From the IMG/VR virus record IMGVR_UViG_3300044627_000462, positions 1 to 21,659 of that record: a stretch of DNA of 21,659 bases. The stretch is one strand, 5' to 3'. A program made the position numbers and the translations under genes. The notes below the pieces were generated by a model that worked only from the letters and a program-made list of their open reading frames with translations, had not been told where the DNA came from and did not search any database. This document shows positions 1 to 7,640 of the stretch, piece after piece. The stretch's first letter is position 1. The number at the start of each line of letters is the position of its first letter. Origin of the DNA: a virus.

Positions 1-1322
1 ATCTTTAAAGCATCACTAATACCCTGCACAGTCCTAACTTCATTCAAGTTTGGACGAAGCTCTGGATTGTCAGTGAACAATTGCTTAGCAACTTTGAAGA
101 TGTCATCAACAATAGGCTTGTTGAGAACAGCTTGATATACATCTGTTGGTGGCACAGCAGTATCTAGTGTTGCTTCACGACCAGCTTGTCGCGCTGCTGC
201 TGATTCATACAGTGGAGCAGGGCCGGTTATCTCGTGTTCTTTTTGAATGAACTTAGCTTTAAAATCTTCTGTTGCTTTGTCGTACAGTGCTGGAGCTTCC
301 TTAGCAGCTTTTAAATCTTCAACGCGCTCAGCAACACGCTTACCGCCAGCCGATACAGTCTTTGCTGCAACAACGCCTTCAATAGCCATGCTTAAACCAG
401 CAGTAGCAGCCACTTCAATGTAGCTAATTTCATCACGCAACGCTAGCTCAATGTCTTGTTTCTGTTTAACAATGTTTGTACCAGCGGCAACAGCACCTTC
501 AGTGAGAGCAGTGACACCTGCTGTTTTAAGCTGAGTCGTTGCAAGTGCCTGTGTTGTACGCAGAGCAGCTTGTTTATAAAGGAAGCCAGCACCAAGACCA
601 GCATATGTAGTTGGACTAGTAAGCACAGCAACAGCTTTTGCGCCAATGTCTCCACCCATCTTACCTACAACATCACGAGCTTTGAGAGACATCTCTCGCT
701 GCTCTGGTGTAGCATTTGCTAAGTATGTAAGCTCGGTAACTTCTTCAGCGTCTGTACGCGCAAATGAATTTCTAAATTGATTCATCAACTCAACAGGGTC
801 TTTAGCCTGTACATTATTTGGCTGACGGGTTTTGAGATAGTCTCTAGCAAATGACACAATCTCTGGAGACTTAGCAGCAACCTCTGGTGTTAGTCCAAGA
901 TTGCGACCACCCATTGGTTGTTTTGGTACAACACCAAAGGCTGCACCACCAACACCTTCAACAGGGGCAGTTGTACTAACCTTTGGCTTTGGTGTCAGAG
1001 TTTCAATGGCAGTGTCAAGCGCTGTAAAGTCTTTAGTTTGCGCCACTTCAATGGGCTTCTTAGGTTCAGTCAGTGGAGTTTTGATACCGGGTCTTGGAAA
1101 GACACCAAAGGCAGCACCACCGCCGCCTTCAACAGCTGGTGTAATGGAGTCTTGCGCCTTCTTACCACCAAACTCAGCAGCCATTGCCGCATAGTCAACA
1201 GGCGTTGGTGCCGCTGGTGGTGTTAATGGTGGCGGCACATCAGAACGCATACCACGAAATGCACCACCTTCTGCTGGCATACCACCAAACTCTTTTGCAA
1301 GTGCTTCGTAGTCAGTTGCCAT
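1..1322 (-). CDS. Large internal virion (ejection-type) protein, N-terminal 440 residues, cut by window edge
   Basis: The frame is open from an ATG at 1322 to the left edge, so about 440 residues are seen and the C-terminus is missing. The start overlaps the stop of the upstream gene as TAATG. The N-terminal 140 residues are Pro/Gly/Ala-rich and look disordered. They hold two copies of a D-Y-x-A-x-A-x-E-F-G-G motif (residues 4-14 and 43-53) and two copies of GGAAFGV (68-74 and 125-131). Residues about 225-320 contain several Ala/Gly-rich weakly hydrophobic stretches, as in proteins that enter or cross the host envelope; charged helices follow. Position after the other internal-protein genes suggests a very large internal core or ejection protein, as is common in podoviruses. 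The function is inferred from context and composition; no catalytic domain is visible in this part. Confidence 0.75.
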   Translation of the reverse strand, partial: MATDYEALAKEFGGMPAEGGAFRGMRSDVPPPLTPPAAPTPVDYAAMAAEFGGKKAQDSITPAVEGGGGAAFGVFPRPGIKTPLTEPKKPIEVAQTKDFTALDTAIETLTPKPKVSTTAPVEGVGGAAFGVVPKQPMGGRNLGLTPEVAAKSPEIVSFARDYLKTRQPNNVQAKDPVELMNQFRNSFARTDAEEVTELTYLANATPEQREMSLKARDVVGKMGGDIGAKAVAVLTSPTTYAGLGAGFLYKQAALRTTQALATTQLKTAGVTALTEGAVAAGTNIVKQKQDIELALRDEISYIEVAATAGLSMAIEGVVAAKTVSAGGKRVAERVEDLKAAKEAPALYDKATEDFKAKFIQKEHEITGPAPLYESAAARQAGREATLDTAVPPTDVYQAVLNKPIVDDIFKVAKQLFTDNPELRPNLNEVRTVQGISDALK

Positions 1323-2665
1323 TATTTAATACCTGCTTTTTTCTTAAATTCATCTGCTGCGGCTTGGTTTGGAAACTGCAAAACCTGACCATTGGGTGCT
1401 GTAACTCTGATAGGTGCTGCCGCTGTTGCCGCTGGTGCAGGGGTGGCATCAGTCTCTGGTGGAGATTGACCAGTTGAAATACCCCTACTAATCATAAAGT
1501 CACCAATCTCTTTGTACATAGGAACACCTGTTTTTTTGTCGATATAGCCATATGCACCCAGTGCTTGTTTAGCAAGTTCTTTTTCTTTAGCAAATAATAT
1601 TCGTTGTTCTGTAACACCTACAGTAGTCTTGACTGTAGCGCTAGTGTATGTTGAACCATCTTCCATCTTAAAGGTTTTAAAGTCATAATACTTTTTCCAA
1701 TCAAACCCTTCATCTTCACGCATACGATTAGCAACAAAATCATCAACCCTTGTTTTAATTGAATTGTATGTTTTCTGTTTATCAGCATCACTTTTAGGTT
1801 CTTTAAGACTTGTTGCTTTTTTATTTGCAAGAATATTCTCTTCTAGAGCCGCAATTGTTTTGATTTTCTTTGCTTTAACAACAGGGTCTGTTTCATCAAT
1901 TAGTTCTCGGCGCAACCGCAAAGCTTCTTTGTTTATGTCCTCAACATTTTTATCTAAGAAGCTAGCTGCCACATCACGAATTCTTTTTGCTTCTTTCCAC
2001 TCAGGGTTATCTACACCTTTAGATTTTTGAATATCAAACATAACAACTTCGGCTATATTCAGCGCTTCTTGAACAGACCCAACTTGCTTTGGTGCTTTCT
2101 TAAACACCTCAGTGTTAATGCTACCCATAGACGGAACATTGGCAGTGGCTGGCATACGCTCAAAGCTACGCAGTTCGGCCTCTGGAACACCAGTTACCCT
2201 AGCAATTTTCTCACCCATCTTACGCTGAGATTCTTCAGAAGGACCAAGGAACTTTGTAGACACTGGAGCAGCAGCTGTTTCAGTAGGTTTAATCTTACCA
2301 AGCTCACTGACATAGCTATCAAATTTCAAACCAACTGTGTCTTTACTAACTTTAATCATGTCACGAACTGTGACTTGTTTACCTTCTGTCAGCATCCGCT
2401 GATACATGTCAACAAGATTTGGAATACCAGCAGCAGCAATGCGCTCTTGCTCTGTCAAGTCAGGTTGATAGTTAAGAAGCTGTGAGTCTTTCTTTTTGAT
2501 GTCAGCACGAAGCGCTTCTGTAGTCTCTTGATACTTACTATAGTTTTCAAAAGAGTTCTTAGTACGTTGAGCAATAAGAGCGTTAGTCTGCTTACGCTCC
2601 TCATCCATAGTATCACCGACTGATGTTGCAACACCAGTGAGAAATCCTTTTAAAGAGAACCCCAT
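1322..2665 (-). CDS. Putative internal virion protein, 447 aa
   Basis: This 447-residue protein has its start overlapping the stop of the 162-residue gene by one base (TAATG), so translation is probably coupled. The first 20 residues are mildly hydrophobic (MGFSLKGFLTGVATSVGD). A long charged, helix-prone segment follows (about 20-75), and Lys/Glu-rich helices fill most of the rest, consistent with a coiled-coil structural protein. An Ala/Pro linker near residues 405-420 leads to a short C-terminal module (GQVLQFPNQAAADEFKKKAG) of a kind often seen at the ends of phage structural proteins. There is no enzyme motif and no clear membrane helix. It lies between a small structural-type protein and the start of a giant internal protein, so a part in the internal core or in genome ejection is likely, but this is inference. 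Confidence 0.75.
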   Translation of the reverse strand: MGFSLKGFLTGVATSVGDTMDEERKQTNALIAQRTKNSFENYSKYQETTEALRADIKKKDSQLLNYQPDLTEQERIAAAGIPNLVDMYQRMLTEGKQVTVRDMIKVSKDTVGLKFDSYVSELGKIKPTETAAAPVSTKFLGPSEESQRKMGEKIARVTGVPEAELRSFERMPATANVPSMGSINTEVFKKAPKQVGSVQEALNIAEVVMFDIQKSKGVDNPEWKEAKRIRDVAASFLDKNVEDINKEALRLRRELIDETDPVVKAKKIKTIAALEENILANKKATSLKEPKSDADKQKTYNSIKTRVDDFVANRMREDEGFDWKKYYDFKTFKMEDGSTYTSATVKTTVGVTEQRILFAKEKELAKQALGAYGYIDKKTGVPMYKEIGDFMISRGISTGQSPPETDATPAPAATAAAPIRVTAPNGQVLQFPNQAAADEFKKKAGIK

Positions 2666-3153
2666 TATCTTGCTCCTTTAGCCATCAGGCCACGACTTGT
2701 TACAGACTCAGGCACTTCTTCTTTAACTGGAGGTGGCTGATTTGCTGCTTGTGTAACTTCCCTAATTGCATCACGAGCAATCTTACTATCAACCCTAGTC
2801 ATTTTTTCTTTATCGTTTGCCGTTAAGATGTAGCCAATGCCATTAAGCTCAGCAAGAGCTTTAATCATTTCAACAACTACAACAGACACCATCATGCCGG
2901 TGTCAACACTGTGAACACCATTCATTACAGAATAATTAACTAGTCCCATAACTGTTTCATAGACAGGTGCATCGTTAGATATAGCATCCATCAAAGAATC
3001 AACAAGCTCTGGTTCAGTTAGGCGATCAGTGTAATAGTCAACAACCTCAGACAACTTAGTAAGCTGTGGTGGCTGCTCCCAAGGACGATTGCCGGGTTCC
3101 GTTGTAAGCGACATGCCGGGAATTGGGGCGCTTAAAAAATCAATCTTTGCCAT
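2665..3153 (-). CDS. Conserved phage structural-region protein, 162 aa
   Basis: The 162-residue protein has a strong ribosome site (GAGGAG about 9 bases before the ATG at 3153) placed inside the end of the upstream gene. Its N-terminus carries a P-I-P-G-M-S-L-T ... P-G-N-R-P-W-E-Q-P-P pattern (residues 11-30). From memory this is shared by a family of uncharacterised proteins beside the internal-protein genes of marine podoviruses and cyanophages. The middle (about 45-110) is helical with a hydrophobic stretch (VDTGMMVSVVVVEMIKAL) that looks more like a buried helix than a membrane span. The C-terminal 50 residues are charged. Its function is unknown; its place suggests a virion component or an assembly helper for internal proteins. 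Confidence 0.8.
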   Translation of the reverse strand: MAKIDFLSAPIPGMSLTTEPGNRPWEQPPQLTKLSEVVDYYTDRLTEPELVDSLMDAISNDAPVYETVMGLVNYSVMNGVHSVDTGMMVSVVVVEMIKALAELNGIGYILTANDKEKMTRVDSKIARDAIREVTQAANQPPPVKEEVPESVTSRGLMAKGAR

Positions 3154-3349
3154 TTATAAGCTCCTCTTTGCGTGTGCGAATTGTGTCAATGTAAGAAGCA
3201 ATTTCATCAGTTACATCAGAGCCTCTTGTAGGTCCCACGGGAAATTTAGTTCTAGCAAGCAAGCCACTTCCAGTTAAATCAGCTTTCTTTGAGGCTTTAG
3301 CAGCAGAAATCTTTTCATCAACTTGTTTCATTATTTTATAGTAGCTCAT
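3140..3349 (-). CDS. Small hypothetical phage protein, 69 aa
   Basis: This 69-residue, Lys-rich, soluble protein overlaps the next gene by 14 bases and follows the 759-residue internal protein by 12 bases. A ribosome site (AAGGA about 6 bases before the ATG) supports the start. The sequence is helix-prone at both ends with a Gly/Pro-containing middle (GLLARTKFPVGPTRGSD). No family is recognised. Its close coupling to internal virion genes suggests a small structural or assembly role, which is inference only. Confidence 0.7.
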   Translation of the reverse strand: MSYYKIMKQVDEKISAAKASKKADLTGSGLLARTKFPVGPTRGSDVTDEIASYIDTIRTRKEELINGKD

Positions 3350-3361
3350 ACATGTCCTTCT

Positions 3362-5641
3362 TTAATCCAAATCAAAATATTTCGTAGCAAACTTTGTTGC
3401 AACCTCACCTACAGATTTCCATAGCGCAGCATCAGAAGCGCTTTTAGCAGCTGAGGTTGTAGCGCCTCCTACTATCTGTGATTTAATTATGTCTACAGCA
3501 CGATCTGCATCTTTCTCATAGCTGCTCCATGCCATCTCAATTTGATCACGATACAGCTGAGTGGCATTATTATACTCTGCTAGTGTCATTGCTTGCAAAT
3601 TCTGTGCATTGATATAATTAGTTGCGTTAGTAGCAGCAGTGTTTGCTGTACTAATCTCACGCCGCCACTGAGCATTAGACTGATCAATGACAAGGCGCTG
3701 ATTGCTGTTAAAATTATCACGCAAGTTCTGTGCTTCAGCATTAAACTTAGCAATAGAGTTTGTTTGGTCAGTATTAAATTGCTTAAGCGCATTCTCTTGA
3801 GCATTGTTAAACTGACTAACTTGTGCAGCTAAGCTGGCATTGAATTGACTTGCTTGATTAGTACTGCTAGCATTAAATTGCTTAGCAGCGTTTTCAGAAG
3901 CAGCATCAGACAACAAAGCTGTAGTAATCTGTTGTGCTTTAAACAGAGTAGTCTGCTGCTCATTATCTAAATTCTTCATGTCCATGTCGAGGAAGGCTTT
4001 GGCATTAAAAACAGCAGCTTGCTGTTTGTTATTCAAGCCAGCCAACTCCATATTAGCATAAGTGGCAGCATTAGCTAGGGCAGTTGCTTGCTGATTAGAC
4101 AGACTTGCCAAGTCCATAGTATTAGCAATACGGGCATTCTCAAGAGCAATCTGTTGAGCAGCTGAAAAAGTTATATTGGCAATATCAGATACCTTGGCAG
4201 CATTCAACACCTTAGCCTGAAAGGCTTGATCAAAGTCTTGACCTATAAATGCTGCCCGTTGTTGCGCTAGAAGCACAGCCGTCTGTTGTTTATTAGAAAG
4301 GTTTTGCAAACCCATCTGTTCATACACTTTGGCATCAGCAGCAGCAATAGGCATAGCTGCCTCTAGAGCAGCTTGCACAATGGCTTGACCAGCTAGACTA
4401 GAAGCACCAAGACCACGAGCAGCTAATGTTGCTGTAGCTGTACGCATAGTGGCTTGCGCCCAAGTCGGTGGCTTACCGGCATCAAAGTTCACTAGCAGCT
4501 TATTAAGCTGACCTTGCACAGTCATGTCTTCAGTGACAGTGCCCTGTGCTGTTTCTAGTTTATTCAGAGCCAAAGCTGCGTCAGTCGTAGTTTTATCAAC
4601 ACTAGTGCCAGAAACTTTTTCAGTTTCTGAAATAGTACGACCAACAGTGGGGGCTACTACATCGGTGCCTTTGCTTGTTTTTGCTGCTGCTACTGCATTT
4701 GTTGTCGGAGTTGCTGTCTGACCTGCCAATTTACTTGTTTCAAGAAACTCACCTTCAGCTGCATCTACCAAATTTAACTTAGTTTCAAGGCCCGTGGCAG
4801 CGCCAGAATAGGTATATTCTTCTGCTGGTTTTCTTACTCCTGCCACCATCGATCCCGCTGCAACTCCTGTTCCCACTGCATCTGTTGCTTTTGTTGCTTG
4901 ACTAGTTGTTCCAACCTTCGATGCTGTTTCTGGTGCCTTAACTAACGTACCAGTAATGATTTGGTTTGGTGCTTCAGCAGTTAAGGCAGGACTTATAGAA
5001 GCCGGGTCGCCAGCAATTGGCTTACCACCAATAGCTGTGTATGTAACATCACCACCGCCAGTGACACCACCAGTTACGGGAGCAGTTTTTGCAGGTGCAG
5101 GTGCTGGTGCGTTTGTTACAGGAACTATCGCTGTCCCTCCCTGTGGAATACCGGGCGTGTTGAATGCGCCACCTACGGATGATGGTGCTGGTGCTGGTGC
5201 TGGCATTGGCGTTGGTGCTTGTACACCGGGGGTGTACAGGTTGCTAACTGGAGGGACGTATGCTGCAAATTGGTTATCTTTATACAAGTCAATTGTTGGG
5301 TAGTTAACTATACCTCTTGCTGTTCTCTCAGCCTGAGCAGCCTCTTCAAACAATTTAAGCTCATCCTTGTCCACTTCGCCGCCCGGTAGGTCTGTACCAA
5401 ACGCTTTCGACCAATGTGCAAGACCCACAGCATCTGGTGGGCGACCAAGTTTATCTAGATACAACTTTTCAATCAACCCACCATTAGCCATCTTAGCAAC
5501 ATACTTGTCAGTAACAGAGTTGAATTTAGAAGCTAACGCTGGTGAGCTATTGAGAAACATATCGAAGCCCTGCATTGGACCATCATAGCCCATCTTACGA
5601 GCGATGACTTCTCTTTGTTTTGCTGTAAAGTTTTCAGCCAT
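3362..5641 (-). CDS. Internal virion protein with DUF4214-like N-terminus and hendecad repeats, 759 aa
   Basis: The start is supported by AAAGG upstream of the ATG. The N-terminus has a DUF4214-like motif (LYLDKLGRPPDAVGLAHW, about residues 60-77), a helix-forming module found in phage structural and S-layer-type proteins. Residues about 130-370 are low-complexity Pro/Ala/Thr/Gly and probably disordered. Residues 443-653 form a regular array. Six 22-residue units come first (443, 465, 487, 509, 531, 553), the clearest reading M-x-L-x-x-L-x-N-x-Q-Q. After 13 residues come six exact 11-residue units beginning Q/K/N-F-N (588, 599, 610, 621, 632, 643). Periods of 11 and 22 suggest a long right-handed coiled coil. 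Proteins of this style sit in the internal or tail region of marine phages; the exact role is inferred. Confidence 0.8.
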   Translation of the reverse strand: MAENFTAKQREVIARKMGYDGPMQGFDMFLNSSPALASKFNSVTDKYVAKMANGGLIEKLYLDKLGRPPDAVGLAHWSKAFGTDLPGGEVDKDELKLFEEAAQAERTARGIVNYPTIDLYKDNQFAAYVPPVSNLYTPGVQAPTPMPAPAPAPSSVGGAFNTPGIPQGGTAIVPVTNAPAPAPAKTAPVTGGVTGGGDVTYTAIGGKPIAGDPASISPALTAEAPNQIITGTLVKAPETASKVGTTSQATKATDAVGTGVAAGSMVAGVRKPAEEYTYSGAATGLETKLNLVDAAEGEFLETSKLAGQTATPTTNAVAAAKTSKGTDVVAPTVGRTISETEKVSGTSVDKTTTDAALALNKLETAQGTVTEDMTVQGQLNKLLVNFDAGKPPTWAQATMRTATATLAARGLGASSLAGQAIVQAALEAAMPIAAADAKVYEQMGLQNLSNKQQTAVLLAQQRAAFIGQDFDQAFQAKVLNAAKVSDIANITFSAAQQIALENARIANTMDLASLSNQQATALANAATYANMELAGLNNKQQAAVFNAKAFLDMDMKNLDNEQQTTLFKAQQITTALLSDAASENAAKQFNASSTNQASQFNASLAAQVSQFNNAQENALKQFNTDQTNSIAKFNAEAQNLRDNFNSNQRLVIDQSNAQWRREISTANTAATNATNYINAQNLQAMTLAEYNNATQLYRDQIEMAWSSYEKDADRAVDIIKSQIVGGATTSAAKSASDAALWKSVGEVATKFATKYFDLD
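3683..4315 (-). repeat. 22- and 11-residue repeat array inside the 759-aa protein
   Basis: This stretch encodes six consecutive 22-residue units (residues 443-574) and then six consecutive 11-residue units (588-653). The strongest 22-residue copies start MDLASLSNQQ, MELAGLNNKQQ and MDMKNLDNEQQ; the 11-residue copies start QFNAS, QFNAS, QFNNA, QFNTD, KFNAE and NFNSN. Register is kept without insertions within each block, and the two blocks are 13 residues apart. Confidence 0.85.
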
Positions 5642-5656
5642 TATTAACCTTTTATA

Positions 5657-6121
5657 TTAAGCCACAAGGCCGTTTAGATATACAGTCTTACCATCTTTTT
5701 TAGTAGCTGTCAATGCTTGGCACTTGAGATTGTTACTATCATATGATACATGTACCCATCCACTATCTGGAACACCGGGAGTATAGAATTCTAAAATCAA
5801 TTGTGTATATTGTAAACTATCTTTGATGTATTGTGCAAGTGTTGCGTTAGGAATACCAGCAATTTCTATGTCAGCAGCTTGTCCTTTGCAATGATCGCTT
5901 GTGCGACTACCACCAACAGCAGCATTAACATCTGGACTACGATAGCCACTGTTGACTTTAATGCCAACACCATAGTGGTCACGCAATGGCTGCAACACTT
6001 TCTCAGCCAGCAGTTTTAGATTTGCAATGTCAGCTTCTGTTGGTTCATTGGGCATGTCTTTACGCAGAGCAGTTTCGCTCTTAGTCATTTCATGTAAGGA
6101 AAAGTTTGCTGTCAAGTTCAT
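5657..6121 (-). CDS. Endolysin: peptidoglycan peptidase, M15 family
   Basis: This 154-residue zinc peptidase probably cuts peptide cross-links in host peptidoglycan to release progeny. The M15 (peptidase M15_3 / VanY-like) signatures are in order: SGYRSPDVN (58-66), SDHCKGQAADIE (75-86) with zinc ligands His77 and Asp84, and GWVHVSYD (121-128) with the third ligand His124. Glu111 in QLILEF is a candidate catalytic acid. The length fits a single-domain phage endolysin with no separate wall-binding domain, as usual for phages of Gram-negative hosts. There is no signal peptide, so export through a holin is expected. The start overlaps the holin stop by four bases (ATGA), a classic holin-endolysin pair. 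Confidence 0.93.
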   Translation of the reverse strand: MNLTANFSLHEMTKSETALRKDMPNEPTEADIANLKLLAEKVLQPLRDHYGVGIKVNSGYRSPDVNAAVGGSRTSDHCKGQAADIEIAGIPNATLAQYIKDSLQYTQLILEFYTPGVPDSGWVHVSYDSNNLKCQALTATKKDGKTVYLNGLVA

Positions 6122-6603
6122 TTTTTACTCAATAGGTCTGTCTTAGCTTGTGAGCCAGCAGAGCTTCCAAAATAATATGCAATGATGCCCGTCCAAGCTG
6201 TGCCTAAACTACCTAACATCATTAATATTGCAGGGTTGTTACTATCAATCTGGTTGAAGAACATCATCCCCATAATACTGAAGAACCCAATAGTCACAGC
6301 ACCAGCAAGCAGGGGTGGCATCATTGACCTAGTAGTTGCTTGCATGTCACGCGCAGACTTGCGGTCTTCAACTTCTAGCTTTTCAAAATTAAGTCCAAGC
6401 TCCTGCGCTTGTTTCTGCAATTCAATCTCAGCAATTTTAACCTGAGCAATTTGATCTGCTGACAGCTTGTTGCTAGAGATTAAATCGCCAACCTTCTCAG
6501 GGTCAACACCAATAGCTTTACTAATGGCAGAGACAGCCATACCAGCCAGTGGACCACCTAGTGCCGTAGCAATCGTAGGTGCAATTTGTTTTAACCAATC
6601 CAT
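6118..6603 (-). CDS. Holin, 3TM (gene-transfer-agent type) family
   Basis: This 161-residue membrane protein is proposed to make inner-membrane lesions that let the endolysin reach the wall. It has a semi-hydrophobic N-terminal helix (about 8-30), a charged amphipathic middle (50-85) ending in EDRKSARDMQ, and two strong membrane segments (about 96-117 and 125-146) followed by YYFGSSAGSQ. The DRxSAR-D-Q motif and the YYFGSSAGS end are hallmarks, as I recall them, of the GTA_holin_3TM family (PF11351). It is translationally coupled to the endolysin. Its ribosome site is weak (AGAAAGA), which could keep holin output low. Family assignment is by eye. Confidence 0.88.
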   Translation of the reverse strand: MDWLKQIAPTIATALGGPLAGMAVSAISKAIGVDPEKVGDLISSNKLSADQIAQVKIAEIELQKQAQELGLNFEKLEVEDRKSARDMQATTRSMMPPLLAGAVTIGFFSIMGMMFFNQIDSNNPAILMMLGSLGTAWTGIIAYYFGSSAGSQAKTDLLSKK

Positions 6604-6615
6604 TATTTAATCTTT

Positions 6616-6804
6616 CTACAGAGGGTTTTTAGAAATTAAAAAATCTATAATCTTTTTAGATTCATTAGCTGGCAATATATACAACAAGTCTAGTAACCAA
6701 TTTATTGCAAGCACAGCAGCGCAGCACCTGATGAAACGGTCAATACCAATTCGCCAGTTATCACCAACATCAAACCATTTAAGTATCGAAAACACATTAA
6801 ACAC
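6616..6804 (-). CDS. Small single-span membrane protein of the lysis cluster
   Basis: This gene of up to 62 codons starts with GTG, at 6804 or at the in-frame GTG at 6795; the second is better spaced from AAAAGGG upstream. The protein has one membrane segment (about residues 27-45, CCAAVLAINWLLDLLYILP) after a basic, Trp-containing start (KWFDVGDNWRIGIDRFIR), and a short Lys-rich tail. That layout suggests a cytoplasmic N-terminus. It overlaps the end of the upstream membrane protein and ends 12 bases before the holin. It could be an accessory holin, antiholin or spanin-like subunit; none of these can be shown. Confidence 0.65.
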   Translation of the reverse strand: MFNVFSILKWFDVGDNWRIGIDRFIRCCAAVLAINWLLDLLYILPANESKKIIDFLISKNPL

Positions 6805-7291
6805 ACCCTTTTGTTTTTTGGCAGAAATCTATAAGTTCACTTACACCAACAACGGCAAAGAAAATTAAAAAGAAAACAACAGCTATTGCCAAAGCAATCT
6901 CAGTCATTTCATCTGCTTTTTCTTTTGCTTTCTTTTCTTGTGCTTTTAATGCGCTTATTTCTTTAGCATCATCCCTATCCATCTCGGCTTGTCGGGATTT
7001 GATTTTATTCCACACATCTATCTTGCCTGTCTGCATAAAGAGCATTTTTAGCTCTTCCTCAAAAACACGGGCCTGATCCAAAGCCATCTCAATCTGGAGA
7101 GCCGTCCCCATGTTTGAGCCTTTTTTAGACCGCTTAGCTTCGAGCATAGCTTTTGTAGCTACGCTCTTGGCATCAAACATTTTTCCGATCATTGGAGCCA
7201 AGCTGCCAAGATCGTTTGCAACTTTCGCCGCTTTTTTGACTAACGAAATAGCTGATTGAATACCGGCGAGTGCCGTGACCGGATCAATCAT
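6797..7291 (-). CDS. Putative membrane protein of lysis cluster with MIDPVTAL start, 164 aa
   Basis: The ATG at 7291 is preferred over the in-frame ATGs at 7321 and 7309 because GGAGAAG lies just upstream and because it gives a TAATG junction with the 39-codon gene. The protein starts MIDPVTALAGIQSAISLVKKA, a pattern I recall from uncharacterised proteins in many marine phages. A long charged, coiled-coil-prone body (about 50-130) follows, then one strong membrane helix near the C-terminus (EIALAIAVVFFLIFFAVVGV, about 131-150). A C-terminal anchor with a long coiled coil is compatible with a holin regulator or with an unusual spanin, but there is no direct evidence. The last residues contain two Cys. 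Confidence 0.75.
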   Translation of the reverse strand: MIDPVTALAGIQSAISLVKKAAKVANDLGSLAPMIGKMFDAKSVATKAMLEAKRSKKGSNMGTALQIEMALDQARVFEEELKMLFMQTGKIDVWNKIKSRQAEMDRDDAKEISALKAQEKKAKEKADEMTEIALAIAVVFFLIFFAVVGVSELIDFCQKTKGCV

Positions 7292-7410
7292 TATTTCTTC
7301 TCCCGCCATTTCAGACACCAAACTAACAACCTATCAGGAGTCCACGACCACTTCACGCATTCAAATACGGGAGCTTGAATTGCTGGCGGTGGTGGTGGCA
7401 GAGCATCCAT
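7291..7410 (-). CDS. 39-residue Cys/Trp protein between lysis genes
   Basis: An open frame of 39 codons fits exactly between its neighbours. Its ATG overlaps the stop of the upstream gene (TAATG), and its own TAA overlaps the ATG of the next gene in the same way. It encodes a run of five prolines (residues 5-9), then a compact part with two similar motifs, CVKW (18-21) and CLKW (32-35), separated by SWTPDRLLVW. No membrane segment or lipobox is visible. From memory, small phage proteins with a C-V-x-W ... C-L-x-W pattern occur near lysis or tail genes with unknown function. Without this gene, about 120 bases would be non-coding in a region that otherwise has none, which supports it. Confidence 0.7.
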   Translation of the reverse strand: MDALPPPPPAIQAPVFECVKWSWTPDRLLVWCLKWREKK

Positions 7411-7637
7411 TAGTGACTCTTAAATTCTTGGATGAAGACGGCAATGGCAGCAAAGAAGCCGCCAATCCACAGCAAGGGCTTTGCTAGTTTGCTTAGTGTT
7501 TCTAACACCTTAAAGGCACCTTGAGCAGCAGCAAACGCTGTTGTCACATCTTTGGTGCTTTCTGTCAATGCATCAACCTTGCCTTCAACAGCCACCAGCC
7601 TGTCGTATATTTCTCGGTGGGTTATATCTTCGGTCAT
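7410..7637 (-). CDS. Small membrane protein, XhlA/holin-like, 75 aa
   Basis: This 75-residue protein has an N-terminal amphipathic coiled-coil segment (about 8-35, IYDRLVAVEGKVDALTE), a linker, and one C-terminal membrane helix (about 53-69, KPLLWIGGFFAAIAVFIQEF) with a short tail. This is the layout of XhlA-type hemolysin or holin-associated proteins. CGGAGTAATAA before the ATG is a good ribosome site. It opens the putative lysis cluster directly after the tail-fibre chaperone. It may be an accessory holin; the assignment rests on layout, not on a conserved motif. Confidence 0.72.
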   Translation of the reverse strand: MTEDITHREIYDRLVAVEGKVDALTESTKDVTTAFAAAQGAFKVLETLSKLAKPLLWIGGFFAAIAVFIQEFKSH

Positions 7638-7640
7638 TTA

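Noticed and set aside
4956-5303. Long plus-strand open frames opposite the internal protein and fibre genes (also at 14813-15526 and 13062-13763)
   Set aside because: They are mirror frames of Ala/Pro/Gly-rich minus-strand genes, have no ribosome sites, and give low-complexity or unlikely proteins. All supported genes are on the minus strand.
6702-6797. ATG at 6797 in TAATG arrangement giving a 31-residue peptide in another frame
   Set aside because: The overlap style fits the region, but the alternative GTG frame gives a longer protein with a convincing membrane helix that reaches to the holin. The short frame ends early with no recognisable features.
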